Assembly (NCBI GenBank): GCA_934085585.1
Contig: CAKOHI010000004.1
Location: 1-64,000, forward strand
Source: an uncultured Bacilli bacterium
GTDB lineage: Bacteria > Bacillota_I > Bacilli_A > RF39 > UBA660
Length of the DNA stretch: 64,000 bases
Direction of reading: 5' to 3'
Shown here in pieces: positions 43,119-51,606 of this stretch. Every line of letters starts with the position of its first letter. Within the stretch, counting starts at the first letter, position 1. The translations under genes were made by a program, and so were the position numbers. Below the pieces are notes generated by a model. That model was not told the DNA's origin. It saw nothing but the letters and a program-made list of their open reading frames with translations, and did no database searches.

Positions 43119-43967
43119 ATGATAGATGAATTAAAAAATGAAAATATTAAATTTAAAGAAATATCTGAAAAAGAAGCATTAAATTATTTGAAGCAAAATA
43201 ATAATTATTATAATATATGTTTATACAAAAATTTATTTGAAAAATATTATATAAATGGTAAATATATAAACAAATATATAGATTTAGATTTTGCTTACTT
43301 GAAAGATTTAGCAATTATTGATTTTGAATTAAGGCTACTACTTTATAATATGATTAGTGATGTAGAACATTATTTGAAGTTTAGATTGTTAAAATTTATT
43401 GGAAAACAAGAAAATAAAGTTGTGAAAATGTATTTAAAAAGCAAAAGATTTAAAAATATTAAAAATAAATTTGATATAAATATTTCATTAAATCAATTGT
43501 TAGATATAATTCCATTTGGTAAGTTAGTAGATTTTTATGAATTTGTAGTAAAAGTATTGAATTTAAAAGATGAAAAAAAATATATAATAGTTTTAAAAGA
43601 AATTGTTACGTTGAGAAATAGGGTGTATCACAATGATAAAATTCTCGTTAATTTAAATGAAAATAGTAATAATTATGTAAGTAGTTTTATTGTTTTAGAA
43701 TATTTAAAAAAATGCGATATTGATAAAGATGTTAGAAATTTTAGAATTTTAAATCCTACGATTAGACAGTTAACTTGTTTGTTATATATATTTAATATTT
43801 TTGTAACTAGCAATGAAGTAAAAGATCACGTTAATAAATTATTAAACGATTTTATGTTTGAAAGAGTAGTGCGTAATAAGAAATATTTTACAAATAATGA
43901 ATTGTTAAAACAAATTTATATATATTTTGAAAAAATAATTATAAAGGAATTTGCAAATGGCCATTGA
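43119..43967 (+). CDS. Abi_2/AbiD-F family protein with HEPN motif
   Basis: 282 aa. Residues about 40-75 carry YINKYIDLDFAYLKDLAIIDFELR (split), matching the Abi_2 family of abortive-infection proteins; DVEHYLKFRLL follows. The HEPN RNase motif R-x4-H is visible as LRNRVYHND at about 167-175. Such proteins are thought to cut RNA and stop phage spread. CGGAGG precedes the ATG. Its stop codon lies within the -35 of a small-RNA promoter, suggesting a functional pair. Very Ile/Asn/Lys-rich. Confidence 0.82.
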   Translation: MIDELKNENIKFKEISEKEALNYLKQNNNYYNICLYKNLFEKYYINGKYINKYIDLDFAYLKDLAIIDFELRLLLYNMISDVEHYLKFRLLKFIGKQENKVVKMYLKSKRFKNIKNKFDINISLNQLLDIIPFGKLVDFYEFVVKVLNLKDEKKYIIVLKEIVTLRNRVYHNDKILVNLNENSNNYVSSFIVLEYLKKCDIDKDVRNFRILNPTIRQLTCLLYIFNIFVTSNEVKDHVNKLLNDFMFERVVRNKKYFTNNELLKQIYIYFEKIIIKEFANGH

Positions 43968-43992
43968 CTTGCACAACGTTTTGTGATAATAT
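43964..43992 (+). promoter_or_regulatory. Strong promoter of the Abi-linked small RNA
   Basis: TTGACT (43964-43969, containing the TGA stop of the Abi gene), 17-bp spacer, TAATAT (43987-43992). Confidence 0.8.
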
Positions 43993-43998
43993 TGATTT

Positions 43999-44140
43999 AT
44001 TAGGAAAGATGGTAGTGCATTTTTATACGGGAAGGATGAGAATTTTTCCCACAATTTGTGCGAGATGGTGTGATGAGTGCCACTCGGGGGTATGTGACGG
44101 ACTGCTCCATACGAGAATCATGACGATGATTCTTTTTTTT
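43999..44140 (+). ncRNA. Structured small RNA downstream of the Abi gene
   Basis: About 140 nt from the promoter above to a terminator (AGAATCAT 44114-44121 with ATGATTCT 44126-44133, loop GACG, then seven T). Possible internal hairpins are GGGAA/TTCCC, CGAG-A-TGG/CCA-CTCG and GTATG/CATAC. Its middle is clearly richer in G and C than the coding DNA around. I see no match to SRP, 6S, tmRNA or the common riboswitches. It could be an antitoxin or partner RNA of the Abi protein, or a leader for tkt, though tkt has its own promoter. Confidence 0.7.
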
Positions 44141-44167
44141 GCTTTTTTTTTTAATCTATGGTATCAT
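44139..44167 (+). promoter_or_regulatory. Promoter of tkt
   Basis: TTGCTT (44139-44144), 17-bp spacer, TATCAT (44162-44167), starting within the T run of the small-RNA terminator. Confidence 0.55.
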
Positions 44168-44195
44168 TTTATTATCATATAAGGAGTGATAATAA

Positions 44196-46196
44196 ATGAG
44201 TAAAATGGATGAGGTAGCAATTAATAGTATTAAAATACTTGCTTTAGATATGATTGATAAAGCTAAAAGTGGACATCCAGGTATAGTTTTGGGAGCAGCT
44301 CCAATTCTTTATGCTTTATATAAGGAACAAATAGATGTTATTCCAAGTAATCCAAATTGGATTAATAGAGATCGTTTTGTAATGTCTGCAGGTCATGGTT
44401 CAGCATTGTTATATTCAACATTATATCATATGGGTTATAATATAGAGCTAGAAGAGTTAAAACATTTTAGAGATTTGAGTAGTCTTACACCAGGTCATCC
44501 GGAGGTTAGAGTGACTCCGGGAGTGGATGCTTCGACTGGACCTCTTGGACAAGGTGTTGGAATGGCTGTTGGAATGGCACTAGCAGAACGTTATTTAAAT
44601 GCTATTGTAAATATTGAAGATAAAAAGTCTAATTTAATAGATTATTATACGTATTGTTTATGTGGGGATGGAGACTTAATGGAAGGAATAAGTTATGAAG
44701 CATTAAGTTTTGCTAGTACTCAAAATTTAAATAAATTAATTTTACTTTATGATAAAAATAATGTATCTTTAGATAGTGATACAAAAAATACTTTTACAGA
44801 AGATATTGAAATAAGATTTGAAGCATTAGATTTTAATATAATTAATGTAAAAAATGGTAGTGATTATAAAGAAATATCTAAAGCTATTAAATCTGCTAAA
44901 AAAAGTGATAGACCTTCGATTATTATATGTAATACAATTATTGGTGAAGATTCTGTACTTGAAGGAACTAATGCTGTACATGGAAAACCTTTAGCTAAAG
45001 ATGATTTAGAAAATATTAAAAAAGAATATAAAATAACTAATGAAGCATTTGATGTTAGAAAAGATGTTTTAGAATATATTCAAAATTATGTTAATAAAAG
45101 AGTTTCTAAAAAATATTTAGAGTGGCAAGAAGAATATACTAATATAAAAGAAGAAAATAGTAATTTGCATGCTTTAGTTAATTTATTAGAAAGAAATGCT
45201 TTTGTAATAGATTTTGATGATACTAAATTTAAAATAAGTGATGAGTATAGAGAAGCTTTAAGAGAATCAAATCACAAGATTATGAATTTTATATCTCCGA
45301 AAAGTCCTTTTTTCCTTGGAGGTTCTGCGGATTTATCTTCTTCATGTAAAACAAATTTAGATAAATCTACGATTCAAAGTTTTGAAAATCCAGTTGGTAA
45401 AAATATTTATTTTGGAGTAAGAGAACATGCAATGGGAGCAATACTTAATGGAATGGCTTTATCTAATTTAAAAGTTTTTGGATCAACTTTTTTATCATTT
45501 AGTGATTATTTGAAACCAGCGATAAGAATGTCAGCTTTAATGAATTTACCAGTTACTTATATTTTTACACATGATTCCGTATATGTCGGTGAAGATGGAC
45601 CAACACATGAGCCAGTGGAACAATTAACAATGCTACGAACAATACCTAATTTTATTACTTTTAGACCTGCGGATATTAATGAAATAATGGGTTCTTGGGA
45701 ATATATTTTAAAAAATAATTGTCCGACGGCTTTAGTAATAAGTAAAGAAGAAAGAAGTAAACAAAAAAATACTAATGCTAAATTTGTTAAATATGGAGCT
45801 TATATGGTTCGTAAAGAAAAATATCATTTGGATGGTATTATTATTGCAACAGGGCAAGAGTTAGAAATGGCAATGGAAATATCTAAAGAACTATTTACTT
45901 ATGGAATTGATACAAGGGTAGTTTCTATGCCAAGTATGGAATTATTCTTAAAGCAAAATCCTAAATATGAAGAACAATTATTACCTAAAGATGTTCCAAC
46001 ATTTGTAATTGAAGCTGGAAATAGTTTAATCTGGAATAGATTTGCAAGTAGACCTGAATATATTTTCGGAGTAAATAAATTTGGAATGAGTGGTAAAAGT
46101 AATGATGTTGTTAAATATTTGAAGATAGATAAAAATACAATTTTAGAGCATATTTTAAATATTTTGAAAAAAGATGATATCATCGACATAATTTGA
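44196..46196 (+). CDS. tkt: Transketolase
   Basis: 666 aa, full length. Transfers two-carbon units in the pentose phosphate pathway with thiamine diphosphate. SGHPGIVLGAAP and AGHGSALLYSTLY mark the N-domain, and GDGDLMEGISYEA the TPP/metal motif. YFGVREHAMGAI and THDSVYVGEDGPTHEPVEQL mark the pyrimidine domain. In Bacillus tkt also lies close to lexA-yneA and before sirA-yneF. AAGGAG precedes the ATG. Confidence 0.97.
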   Translation: MSKMDEVAINSIKILALDMIDKAKSGHPGIVLGAAPILYALYKEQIDVIPSNPNWINRDRFVMSAGHGSALLYSTLYHMGYNIELEELKHFRDLSSLTPGHPEVRVTPGVDASTGPLGQGVGMAVGMALAERYLNAIVNIEDKKSNLIDYYTYCLCGDGDLMEGISYEALSFASTQNLNKLILLYDKNNVSLDSDTKNTFTEDIEIRFEALDFNIINVKNGSDYKEISKAIKSAKKSDRPSIIICNTIIGEDSVLEGTNAVHGKPLAKDDLENIKKEYKITNEAFDVRKDVLEYIQNYVNKRVSKKYLEWQEEYTNIKEENSNLHALVNLLERNAFVIDFDDTKFKISDEYREALRESNHKIMNFISPKSPFFLGGSADLSSSCKTNLDKSTIQSFENPVGKNIYFGVREHAMGAILNGMALSNLKVFGSTFLSFSDYLKPAIRMSALMNLPVTYIFTHDSVYVGEDGPTHEPVEQLTMLRTIPNFITFRPADINEIMGSWEYILKNNCPTALVISKEERSKQKNTNAKFVKYGAYMVRKEKYHLDGIIIATGQELEMAMEISKELFTYGIDTRVVSMPSMELFLKQNPKYEEQLLPKDVPTFVIEAGNSLIWNRFASRPEYIFGVNKFGMSGKSNDVVKYLKIDKNTILEHILNILKKDDIIDII

Positions 46197-46241
46197 CAAA
46201 TTAATTGAAGCCTTTATGTTATTATAATTTTGGGTGATAAC

Positions 46242-46658
46242 ATGAGGGCTTTTTATATTTTTAAAATTAATAAAGAAATGGGGGTACTTCTTAAAGATAG
46301 TCCATATAATTTATATAAATCTTTGGAAGATATTTATTTGCTTGATAAAACTAGTATAGGTATAGGGAAAGATTTACTAGATCAGTTAATAGTGCCAATT
46401 GATAAAGAAAGATATAATAGATTAATTTATGAACTAAATAAAGATAATGATTTTTATATGAAAAATGGAGATACACATAAAGTAGTTAATAAATATAGAA
46501 AAGAAGAAACTATTATAACTGTTAAAAATAGTCATATCTTACTAAAAACTAATATTATTAATAGAGATATTAAGAAATTTTTACCTATTACTGAATTATT
46601 TGCTTGTGATTTTCAAAATAAAGATTATTTCTGGCTTGAACAGTTAATTTATTTATAG
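46242..46658 (+). CDS. sirA: SirA-like sporulation inhibitor of replication
   Basis: 138 aa. It aligns by eye with B. subtilis SirA (YneE): an N-terminal YxFxI-K strand, a central hydrophobic stretch with I-P, and the end LFACDFQNKDYFWLEQLI against FLAMDFNSKRYGWLNPV. SirA binds DnaA to stop new replication rounds at sporulation onset. The position between tkt and yneF is the same as in Bacillus and supports the call. ATG 46242 follows GGGTGATAAC. Confidence 0.75.
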   Translation: MRAFYIFKINKEMGVLLKDSPYNLYKSLEDIYLLDKTSIGIGKDLLDQLIVPIDKERYNRLIYELNKDNDFYMKNGDTHKVVNKYRKEETIITVKNSHILLKTNIINRDIKKFLPITELFACDFQNKDYFWLEQLIYL

Positions 46659-46687
46659 TAAAATAATTATATAAAGGAGATTATTTT

Positions 46688-46897
46688 ATGGGTAAATTAA
46701 TATTATATTTAATAATTGGAATTATTATTGGTTTAGTTATTGGATTTTTTCTTGCTAGATTATTAATGAAAAAAACACTTGAAAAAAATCCTCCGATAAA
46801 TGAAAAAATGATTGAAGCAATGATGAGTTCAATGGGAAGAAAACCAAGTCAAAAACAAGTTAAACAAGTAATGCAACAAATGAATAGATTTAAATAA
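46688..46897 (+). CDS. yneF: UPF0154 membrane protein (YneF)
   Basis: 69 aa. One N-terminal membrane helix (about 4-24) and a soluble tail with NPPINEKMIEAMMSSMGRKPSQKQV, the UPF0154 signature. Function unknown. AAAGGAG precedes the ATG. A terminator folds over the stop. Confidence 0.93.
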   Translation: MGKLILYLIIGIIIGLVIGFFLARLLMKKTLEKNPPINEKMIEAMMSSMGRKPSQKQVKQVMQQMNRFK

Positions 46898-46912
46898 AAT
46901 CTATTCATTTTG
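46878..46912 (+). terminator. Terminator overlapping the yneF stop codon
   Basis: A 14-bp perfect stem (46878-46891 with 46897-46910); the stop codon is in the loop region. Confidence 0.85.
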
Positions 46913-46913
46913 C

Positions 46914-46942
46914 TTTACAAATAAAGTTTCACTTGATATAAT
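46914..46942 (+). promoter_or_regulatory. Promoter of the tandem surface genes
   Basis: TTTACA (46914-46919), 17-bp spacer, TATAAT (46937-46942), 28 bp before the ATG. Confidence 0.75.
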
Positions 46943-46970
46943 TTATCTAGAATAAGGATTGTGATTTTAG

Positions 46971-48560
46971 ATGAAGGATAAAAAGAAATGGATATATTCT
47001 ATATTATGTTTATTTATTTTTGTTGTGGGTGTTTCTTTTGCTTATTTTATTGCCCAAAATGGTAATGGTGCTGTTGGAAATATTGATGTAATATCTAATT
47101 CTTTAGATGATTTGAATTTTTCTGCTGGGGACCCAATAAGCTTAAAAATAACTCAATTTAATTTTACACAAGGGGGAGGCAATTTAAGTGATTCAACAAC
47201 TGCTACTGCGTCACTTAAAGCCAATAATTCTACAAATAAAGCAAGTTATACGTATAATGTGTATTTTGCTGTTGATTGGAATTTTTTTAAAGTGTCAAAT
47301 AATGAAAATTATCCAGATATTATTTTAACGGTTATTGATCCATTGGGTAGTGAAGTAACATCAATAGATGGTTTAACATATTATGATGGATCTACCACAA
47401 AAGGTGTTAGTGGTTTTGATATTACAACTTTTGAAGGGGTAAAAACAATTGCTGATAATTATACAATTACTTCAAATTCTAGTACGACTTATACAACACA
47501 AGATTGGCAATTTAAAGTCACATTTATTAATTATGATTTTAATCAAAATTATGATGCGGTTAGAAGTATTAATGCAAATATAGTTATTCAAAAAGAAAAA
47601 TTACCTAAAACATTAGCTGATGTTTGTTCAAATGGTGATAATTTAGCAAATTGTATAACAAATTTAAGTCAAAAAAGTGTAAGTGGAGCAACAAATATAT
47701 ATTATCATGATTCAAATTTAGAAAATGGGGCAAATGACAATAGTTATAGATATGCTGGGGCATCAGAACAGGTAAATAATTTTATATGTTTTGGTTCAAC
47801 AACAAGTCCATGCCCAACAAATAATTTATATCGTATCATCGGAGTAATAGATGGCAAAGCAAAATTGATAAAATATGATTATATGACAAAAGAAGAATTA
47901 GGAACTAATGGAGATTATCAAGGTGAAATAGCTATAAATACAGATTATTATAAAGGTAGCTTATCATCAATTGGTGAATATTATTGGAATTATAAAGCTA
48001 ATACAACAATAAATGATGGACAAGGTTCAAATACATGGAGCACAAGTTTATTTAATAAAACAAATTTAAATACAAATTTCATAAATTATCTAGGAACAAC
48101 ATGGTCAAATAAAATAGCAACAACAACATGGAAAGTCGGAGGGAATATGTGGGACAATATAGTAAACAAGACTCCGTCTAAAGCATATCAAAATGAAATA
48201 GTAAATCCAGATGCAACAAATACTACAGATAATGCAACAATTTATAATGCAAAAATAGGTTTAATGTATGCAAGTGATTATGGGTTTGCGGCTAGTCCGG
48301 GGGCTTGGACAATAAACTTGCTTAATTATTGGAATGATCTTTTAACAAAAAATAATTGGATGTATATGGGGCTTTATGAATGGACTATTTCCCGAGATGC
48401 AAGCGATTCATCCACTGTGTTTCGTGTGCATCGCGGTGGTGATGTTTGTGCTTATAGTGCGTATGGCCATCTTGGAGGACGTGTGTCTTTTAATCTTGAA
48501 TCTTCCGTAACCTATAAATCAGGGACTGGAAGCATGAATGACCCAATAATTATAAATTAA
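46971..48560 (+). CDS. Secreted surface protein with variable lectin-like tip, copy 1
   Basis: 529 aa. A signal peptide of TasA/camelysin type (KKWIYSILCLF...SFAYFIAQNG), a beta-rich domain (about 30-205), a linker with paired Cys, and a C-terminal domain starting IYYHDSNLENGANDNSYRYAG (split) with NLYRIIGV, GLMYASDYGFAASPGAW and EWTISR. The last about 55 residues end in a TYKSGTGS..DPIII strand. Codons 474-503 form a patch of 47 G/C in 90 bases, far above the gene. Role in surface binding is inferred. The C-terminal fold resembles C-type-lectin/FGE domains. Confidence 0.8.
   Translation: MKDKKKWIYSILCLFIFVVGVSFAYFIAQNGNGAVGNIDVISNSLDDLNFSAGDPISLKITQFNFTQGGGNLSDSTTATASLKANNSTNKASYTYNVYFAVDWNFFKVSNNENYPDIILTVIDPLGSEVTSIDGLTYYDGSTTKGVSGFDITTFEGVKTIADNYTITSNSSTTYTTQDWQFKVTFINYDFNQNYDAVRSINANIVIQKEKLPKTLADVCSNGDNLANCITNLSQKSVSGATNIYYHDSNLENGANDNSYRYAGASEQVNNFICFGSTTSPCPTNNLYRIIGVIDGKAKLIKYDYMTKEELGTNGDYQGEIAINTDYYKGSLSSIGEYYWNYKANTTINDGQGSNTWSTSLFNKTNLNTNFINYLGTTWSNKIATTTWKVGGNMWDNIVNKTPSKAYQNEIVNPDATNTTDNATIYNAKIGLMYASDYGFAASPGAWTINLLNYWNDLLTKNNWMYMGLYEWTISRDASDSSTVFRVHRGGDVCAYSAYGHLGGRVSFNLESSVTYKSGTGSMNDPIIIN
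48391..48480 (+). other. GC-rich putative variable region, copy 1
   Basis: By hand count 47 of 90 bases are G or C, against under 30% in flanking sequence. It begins right after GAATGGACTATTTCCCG, which is identical in copy 2, and ends before AATCTTGAATCTTCC. Encodes the part of the C-terminal domain that differs most between the paralogs. Confidence 0.65.
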
Positions 48561-48589
48561 TTATAAAATAATGAGGAATAGTGATTAAA

Positions 48590-50176
48590 ATGAGCGATAA
48601 AAAAAGATTAATAATTACAATAGTAGCAATGTTAATTTTAGTTGTTGGAGTTACTTTTGCATATTTTATTCCACAAATAGGAGGTAGAGTTTTACGAAAA
48701 CTTAATGTAGTTGCAGATACTCCCGATGATTTACAATTTTCAAGTAGTGGAATTGAATTAAAACTTACACAATTTAATCTGGTTAAAAATGGTGAAAATT
48801 TAGAGGATTCTTTTGTTGCTAGTGCAAGTTTGAAAGCAAATAGTACAACAAATACAGCTACATATACTTATAATGTTTATTTTAATGTTAAAAGTAATAA
48901 TTTTATTTATACTACAACTGAAAAAAAAGCGGAAATAATATTAACAGTTCTTGATCCAGATAATAATGAAATTACTACTCTTGATGGGTTAACTTATTTG
49001 GATGGTTCAACTACTAATGGTGTAAGTGGCTTTGATATTACAACATTAAATGGATTAAAAACTATTGCAGAAAATTATACAATAACGTCAAATTCAAGTA
49101 ATGATTATAATTATCAAGATTGGAATTTTAGTGTTACATTTATTAATTTGGATACCAATCAAGTAGAAAATGAGGGAAAAGAATTAAAAGCAGAAATAAT
49201 TATACAACAAGATAAATTGATGACATCTCTTGATGAGGTTTGTACCAATGGTGATAATTTGACAAAATGTTTAACAGATTTCAGTTCTAAAAGTGTAAGT
49301 AGTATATCAAATATTTATTATCATGATGCAAATTTAGAAAATGGAGCAAATGATAATAGTTATAGATATGCTGGTCCAAGTGATAAAGTAAATAACTTTA
49401 TATGCTTTGGTTCAACAACAAGCCCATGTCCAACAGATAATTTATACCGAATAATCGGAGTAATAGATGGAAAAGTAAAATTAATAAAATATGATTATAT
49501 GACTACAGCAGAATTGGGAAGAGATGGAGATTATTCACAAACCTATAAAGAATGGGGAATGGATAGTACTTATAAGGGAACATATGGAGATGGAGAAAGA
49601 ATCGGAGTATATTATTGGAATTATAAAGAAACAAATAGTGCAACCAATACATGGAGTACAAGTTTGTTTAATAAAACAAATTTAAATACAAATTTCATAA
49701 ATTACATAGGAGAAGAGTGGTCAAATAAGATAGCAATGACAACATGGAAAGTAGGAGGAAACACATATGCAAATATAGCAAGTGCAATTCCATCAGTAGC
49801 ATATCAAAATGAAATAACAAATCCAAATGCCACAAATAGTACTGATAATGCTACAGAATATCAAGCAAAAATAGGATTAATGTATGTATCAGATTATGGA
49901 TTTGCAGCAAGTCCAAGTGCATGGACATTAACAATGGATTCCTATAATAATACAACAGCAACAAATAATAATTGGATGTATATGGGTCTTTGTGAATGGA
50001 CTATTTCCCGTATTGTGGACGATTCGAATACTACGTTCCTTGTGTACGGCGATGGTGGCGTGAACGGCTACGGCGTGTACTTCAGCTATGCGGGGCGTGT
50101 AGTATTCAATCTCGTGTCTTCCATAACCTACAAATCTGGATCAGGAACTATGAGTGATCCTATTATAATCAATTAA
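48590..50176 (+). CDS. Secreted surface protein with variable lectin-like tip, copy 2
   Basis: 528 aa, tandem paralog of copy 1 and closely similar over its length, including the identical blocks NIYYHD, NNFICFGSTTSPCPT and SLFNKTNLNTNFINY. The signal peptide ends VTFAYFIPQIGG. The patch at codons 474-503 is 49 G/C in 90 bases and encodes different residues from copy 1, with many codons ending in C. The ATG 48590 follows AGTGATT, parallel to copy 1; an upstream GTG (48581) is possible. Co-transcribed with copy 1. Confidence 0.8.
   Translation: MSDKKRLIITIVAMLILVVGVTFAYFIPQIGGRVLRKLNVVADTPDDLQFSSSGIELKLTQFNLVKNGENLEDSFVASASLKANSTTNTATYTYNVYFNVKSNNFIYTTTEKKAEIILTVLDPDNNEITTLDGLTYLDGSTTNGVSGFDITTLNGLKTIAENYTITSNSSNDYNYQDWNFSVTFINLDTNQVENEGKELKAEIIIQQDKLMTSLDEVCTNGDNLTKCLTDFSSKSVSSISNIYYHDANLENGANDNSYRYAGPSDKVNNFICFGSTTSPCPTDNLYRIIGVIDGKVKLIKYDYMTTAELGRDGDYSQTYKEWGMDSTYKGTYGDGERIGVYYWNYKETNSATNTWSTSLFNKTNLNTNFINYIGEEWSNKIAMTTWKVGGNTYANIASAIPSVAYQNEITNPNATNSTDNATEYQAKIGLMYVSDYGFAASPSAWTLTMDSYNNTTATNNNWMYMGLCEWTISRIVDDSNTTFLVYGDGGVNGYGVYFSYAGRVVFNLVSSITYKSGSGTMSDPIIIN
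50011..50100 (+). other. GC-rich putative variable region, copy 2
   Basis: By hand count 49 of 90 bases are G or C. At least 12 codons end in C (GAC, TTC, TAC, GGC, AAC, AGC), unusual in this genome but expected if AAC codons of a template were randomised at A. Flanks are shared with copy 1. Confidence 0.65.
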
Positions 50177-50256
50177 TGTAAATTGATTGTAAAATATATT
50201 TACTTTTTAAGAATAATTTGGTATTATAAAAATATGTAGAGTAAAGAGGTGGAAAT

Positions 50257-51000
50257 ATGAATTTCATATATGATTTATATCAAAAAGATAATTTTACTTT
50301 AATACTAGTAGTTTTATTGGTTATATTAATAATTGCTTTTGTTGTTGTATACTTTTTTGGTAAAAAAGATCAAAAACTTGAAGAAACAAAAAGGTTACAA
50401 AAGATTGAACTTGATACATTTAAAGAAGAAAAACTTGAACCAGTTAAATTAGAAGTAAAAGAAGAAGTTCCAGTTATTAAAAATGAAGAAGTAAATGTAA
50501 CAGAGTTTAAACCAGAAGTAAAAGAAAATGTTGATGTAATTGTTGATAATGAAGTAAAAAATGAAAATGAAAGTATTATTAAACCATTATTTAAAGATAC
50601 TGAAGAAGAAAAAAGTCCGATTAGTATTAGTGAATTACCTGATATAAAAGAAGATGATAGTGAACTTGTAAATGGTCTTAATAGTTTGGAAAGTATTAAA
50701 AATGAGTTTAATAGTATTGAAATTCCAGAAGTAAAAGAAGAAAAGGTGGAAGAAAAACCAATATTTAAACCAAGTCCACAAATATTTAGCTCTGTTTTTG
50801 TTGACAAGAGGGAAGATGATATTGTAACTAATAATAGTAATAATGAAAAAGAAGTTGTTACTAAAGTAGAAGAAGAAAAAAATGATAATAGTACATCTAA
50901 ATTATTTACTATAATAGATGATGAAGATGAAGAAATGGAATTACCTTCACTTAATAAAAATGTAGATGAAGTAAGTGGAGAAGTATATACATTAAAATAG
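50257..51000 (+). CDS. Hypothetical single-pass protein with long acidic tail
   Basis: 247 aa. One membrane helix (about 15-36) followed by a cytoplasmic, Glu/Lys/Val-rich low-complexity region and a short conserved-looking end with LFTIIDDEDEEMELPSLN. No recognised family. The look (anchor plus disordered acidic tail) recalls divisome or envelope scaffolds, but that is only a guess. GAGGTGG precedes the ATG. TTTACT-17-TATTAT upstream could be its promoter. Confidence 0.7.
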   Translation: MNFIYDLYQKDNFTLILVVLLVILIIAFVVVYFFGKKDQKLEETKRLQKIELDTFKEEKLEPVKLEVKEEVPVIKNEEVNVTEFKPEVKENVDVIVDNEVKNENESIIKPLFKDTEEEKSPISISELPDIKEDDSELVNGLNSLESIKNEFNSIEIPEVKEEKVEEKPIFKPSPQIFSSVFVDKREDDIVTNNSNNEKEVVTKVEEEKNDNSTSKLFTIIDDEDEEMELPSLNKNVDEVSGEVYTLK

Positions 51001-51025
51001 AGCTAATGCTCTATTTTGTTTTTTT
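50994..51025 (+). terminator. Terminator overlapping the end of the acidic-tail gene
   Basis: AAAATAGAGC (50994-51003) with GCTCTATTTT (51008-51017), then G and a run of seven T. The stop codon is in the 5' arm. Confidence 0.85.
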
Positions 51026-51035
51026 AGGAGGAAAT

Positions 51036-51365
51036 ATGGCAAGTATAGAAGATTTTATGAAACTAGATATAAGGGTTGGAACAATAATAAATGCAGATGA
51101 TTTTTTAAAAGCAAAAAGACCTGCATATAAATTAACGATTGATTTTGGAGATGAAATAGGTATTAAAAAGTCATCTGCTCAAATAACTAAATTTTATGAA
51201 AAAGAAGAACTAATCGGTATGCAGATATTAGCAGTAGTTAATTTTCCACCACGCCAAATAGCTGATTTTATGTCAGAAGTATTAGTTTTAGGTACATATA
51301 GTAATGATGGAGTAATATTAATAACTCCAGAAAAAGAAGTTGAAAATGGCGATAAATTAGGTTAA
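51036..51365 (+). CDS. csaA: CsaA-like tRNA-binding domain protein
   Basis: 109 aa, single EMAP/tRNA-binding OB fold. DIRVGTIINADDF, SSAQITKFY and GMQILAVVNFPPRQIADFMSEVLVLG (split) match CsaA. CsaA has been described as a secretion-related chaperone in Bacillus and may bind tRNA. The start ATG 51036 is 4 nt after AGGAGGA; the earlier frame opens inside the terminator. Confidence 0.92.
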   Translation: MASIEDFMKLDIRVGTIINADDFLKAKRPAYKLTIDFGDEIGIKKSSAQITKFYEKEELIGMQILAVVNFPPRQIADFMSEVLVLGTYSNDGVILITPEKEVENGDKLG

Positions 51366-51390
51366 AATAAAAAAGAAATGAGGTAGTATT

Positions 51391-51606
51391 ATGAAGTATG
51401 GTTCTAAAGTATATTTTATATTATTAGCAATTAGTATTTTACTATTTTTGTTAGAATTAATATTTAAAATTAAAGGTGCAATTGGGCTTACTTTGTGTGT
51501 ACTTTCTCTTTATTTTTTTGTAGGATCTATTATAAAAATAATTAGATTCTTACAAATTGTTAATGATGATTTTATGGAGAATATTGATATTTTGTTTTTC
51601 TTATGA
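51391..51606 (+). CDS. Small membrane protein
   Basis: 71 aa with two hydrophobic helices (about 8-25 and 30-50). No recognised family. GAGGTAG precedes the ATG. Its stop overlaps the next start. Confidence 0.6.
   Translation: MKYGSKVYFILLAISILLFLLELIFKIKGAIGLTLCVLSLYFFVGSIIKIIRFLQIVNDDFMENIDILFFL

Noticed and set aside
43999..44140. SRP RNA, 6S RNA or a known riboswitch
   Set aside because: No GGAA-loop SRP core, 5' and 3' ends do not pair as in 6S, and none of the common ri­boswitch core sequences is seen; left as unknown RNA.
48391..50100. Recent horizontal insertion explaining the GC-rich patches
   Set aside because: The patches are in frame, in the same place in both copies and bounded by shared sequence, which fits targeted diversification better; not excluded.
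46971..50176. Sortase substrates for the sortase at 3610
   Set aside because: The surface proteins end in DPIIIN without LPxTG/NPxTN motif, hydrophobic tail or basic end.
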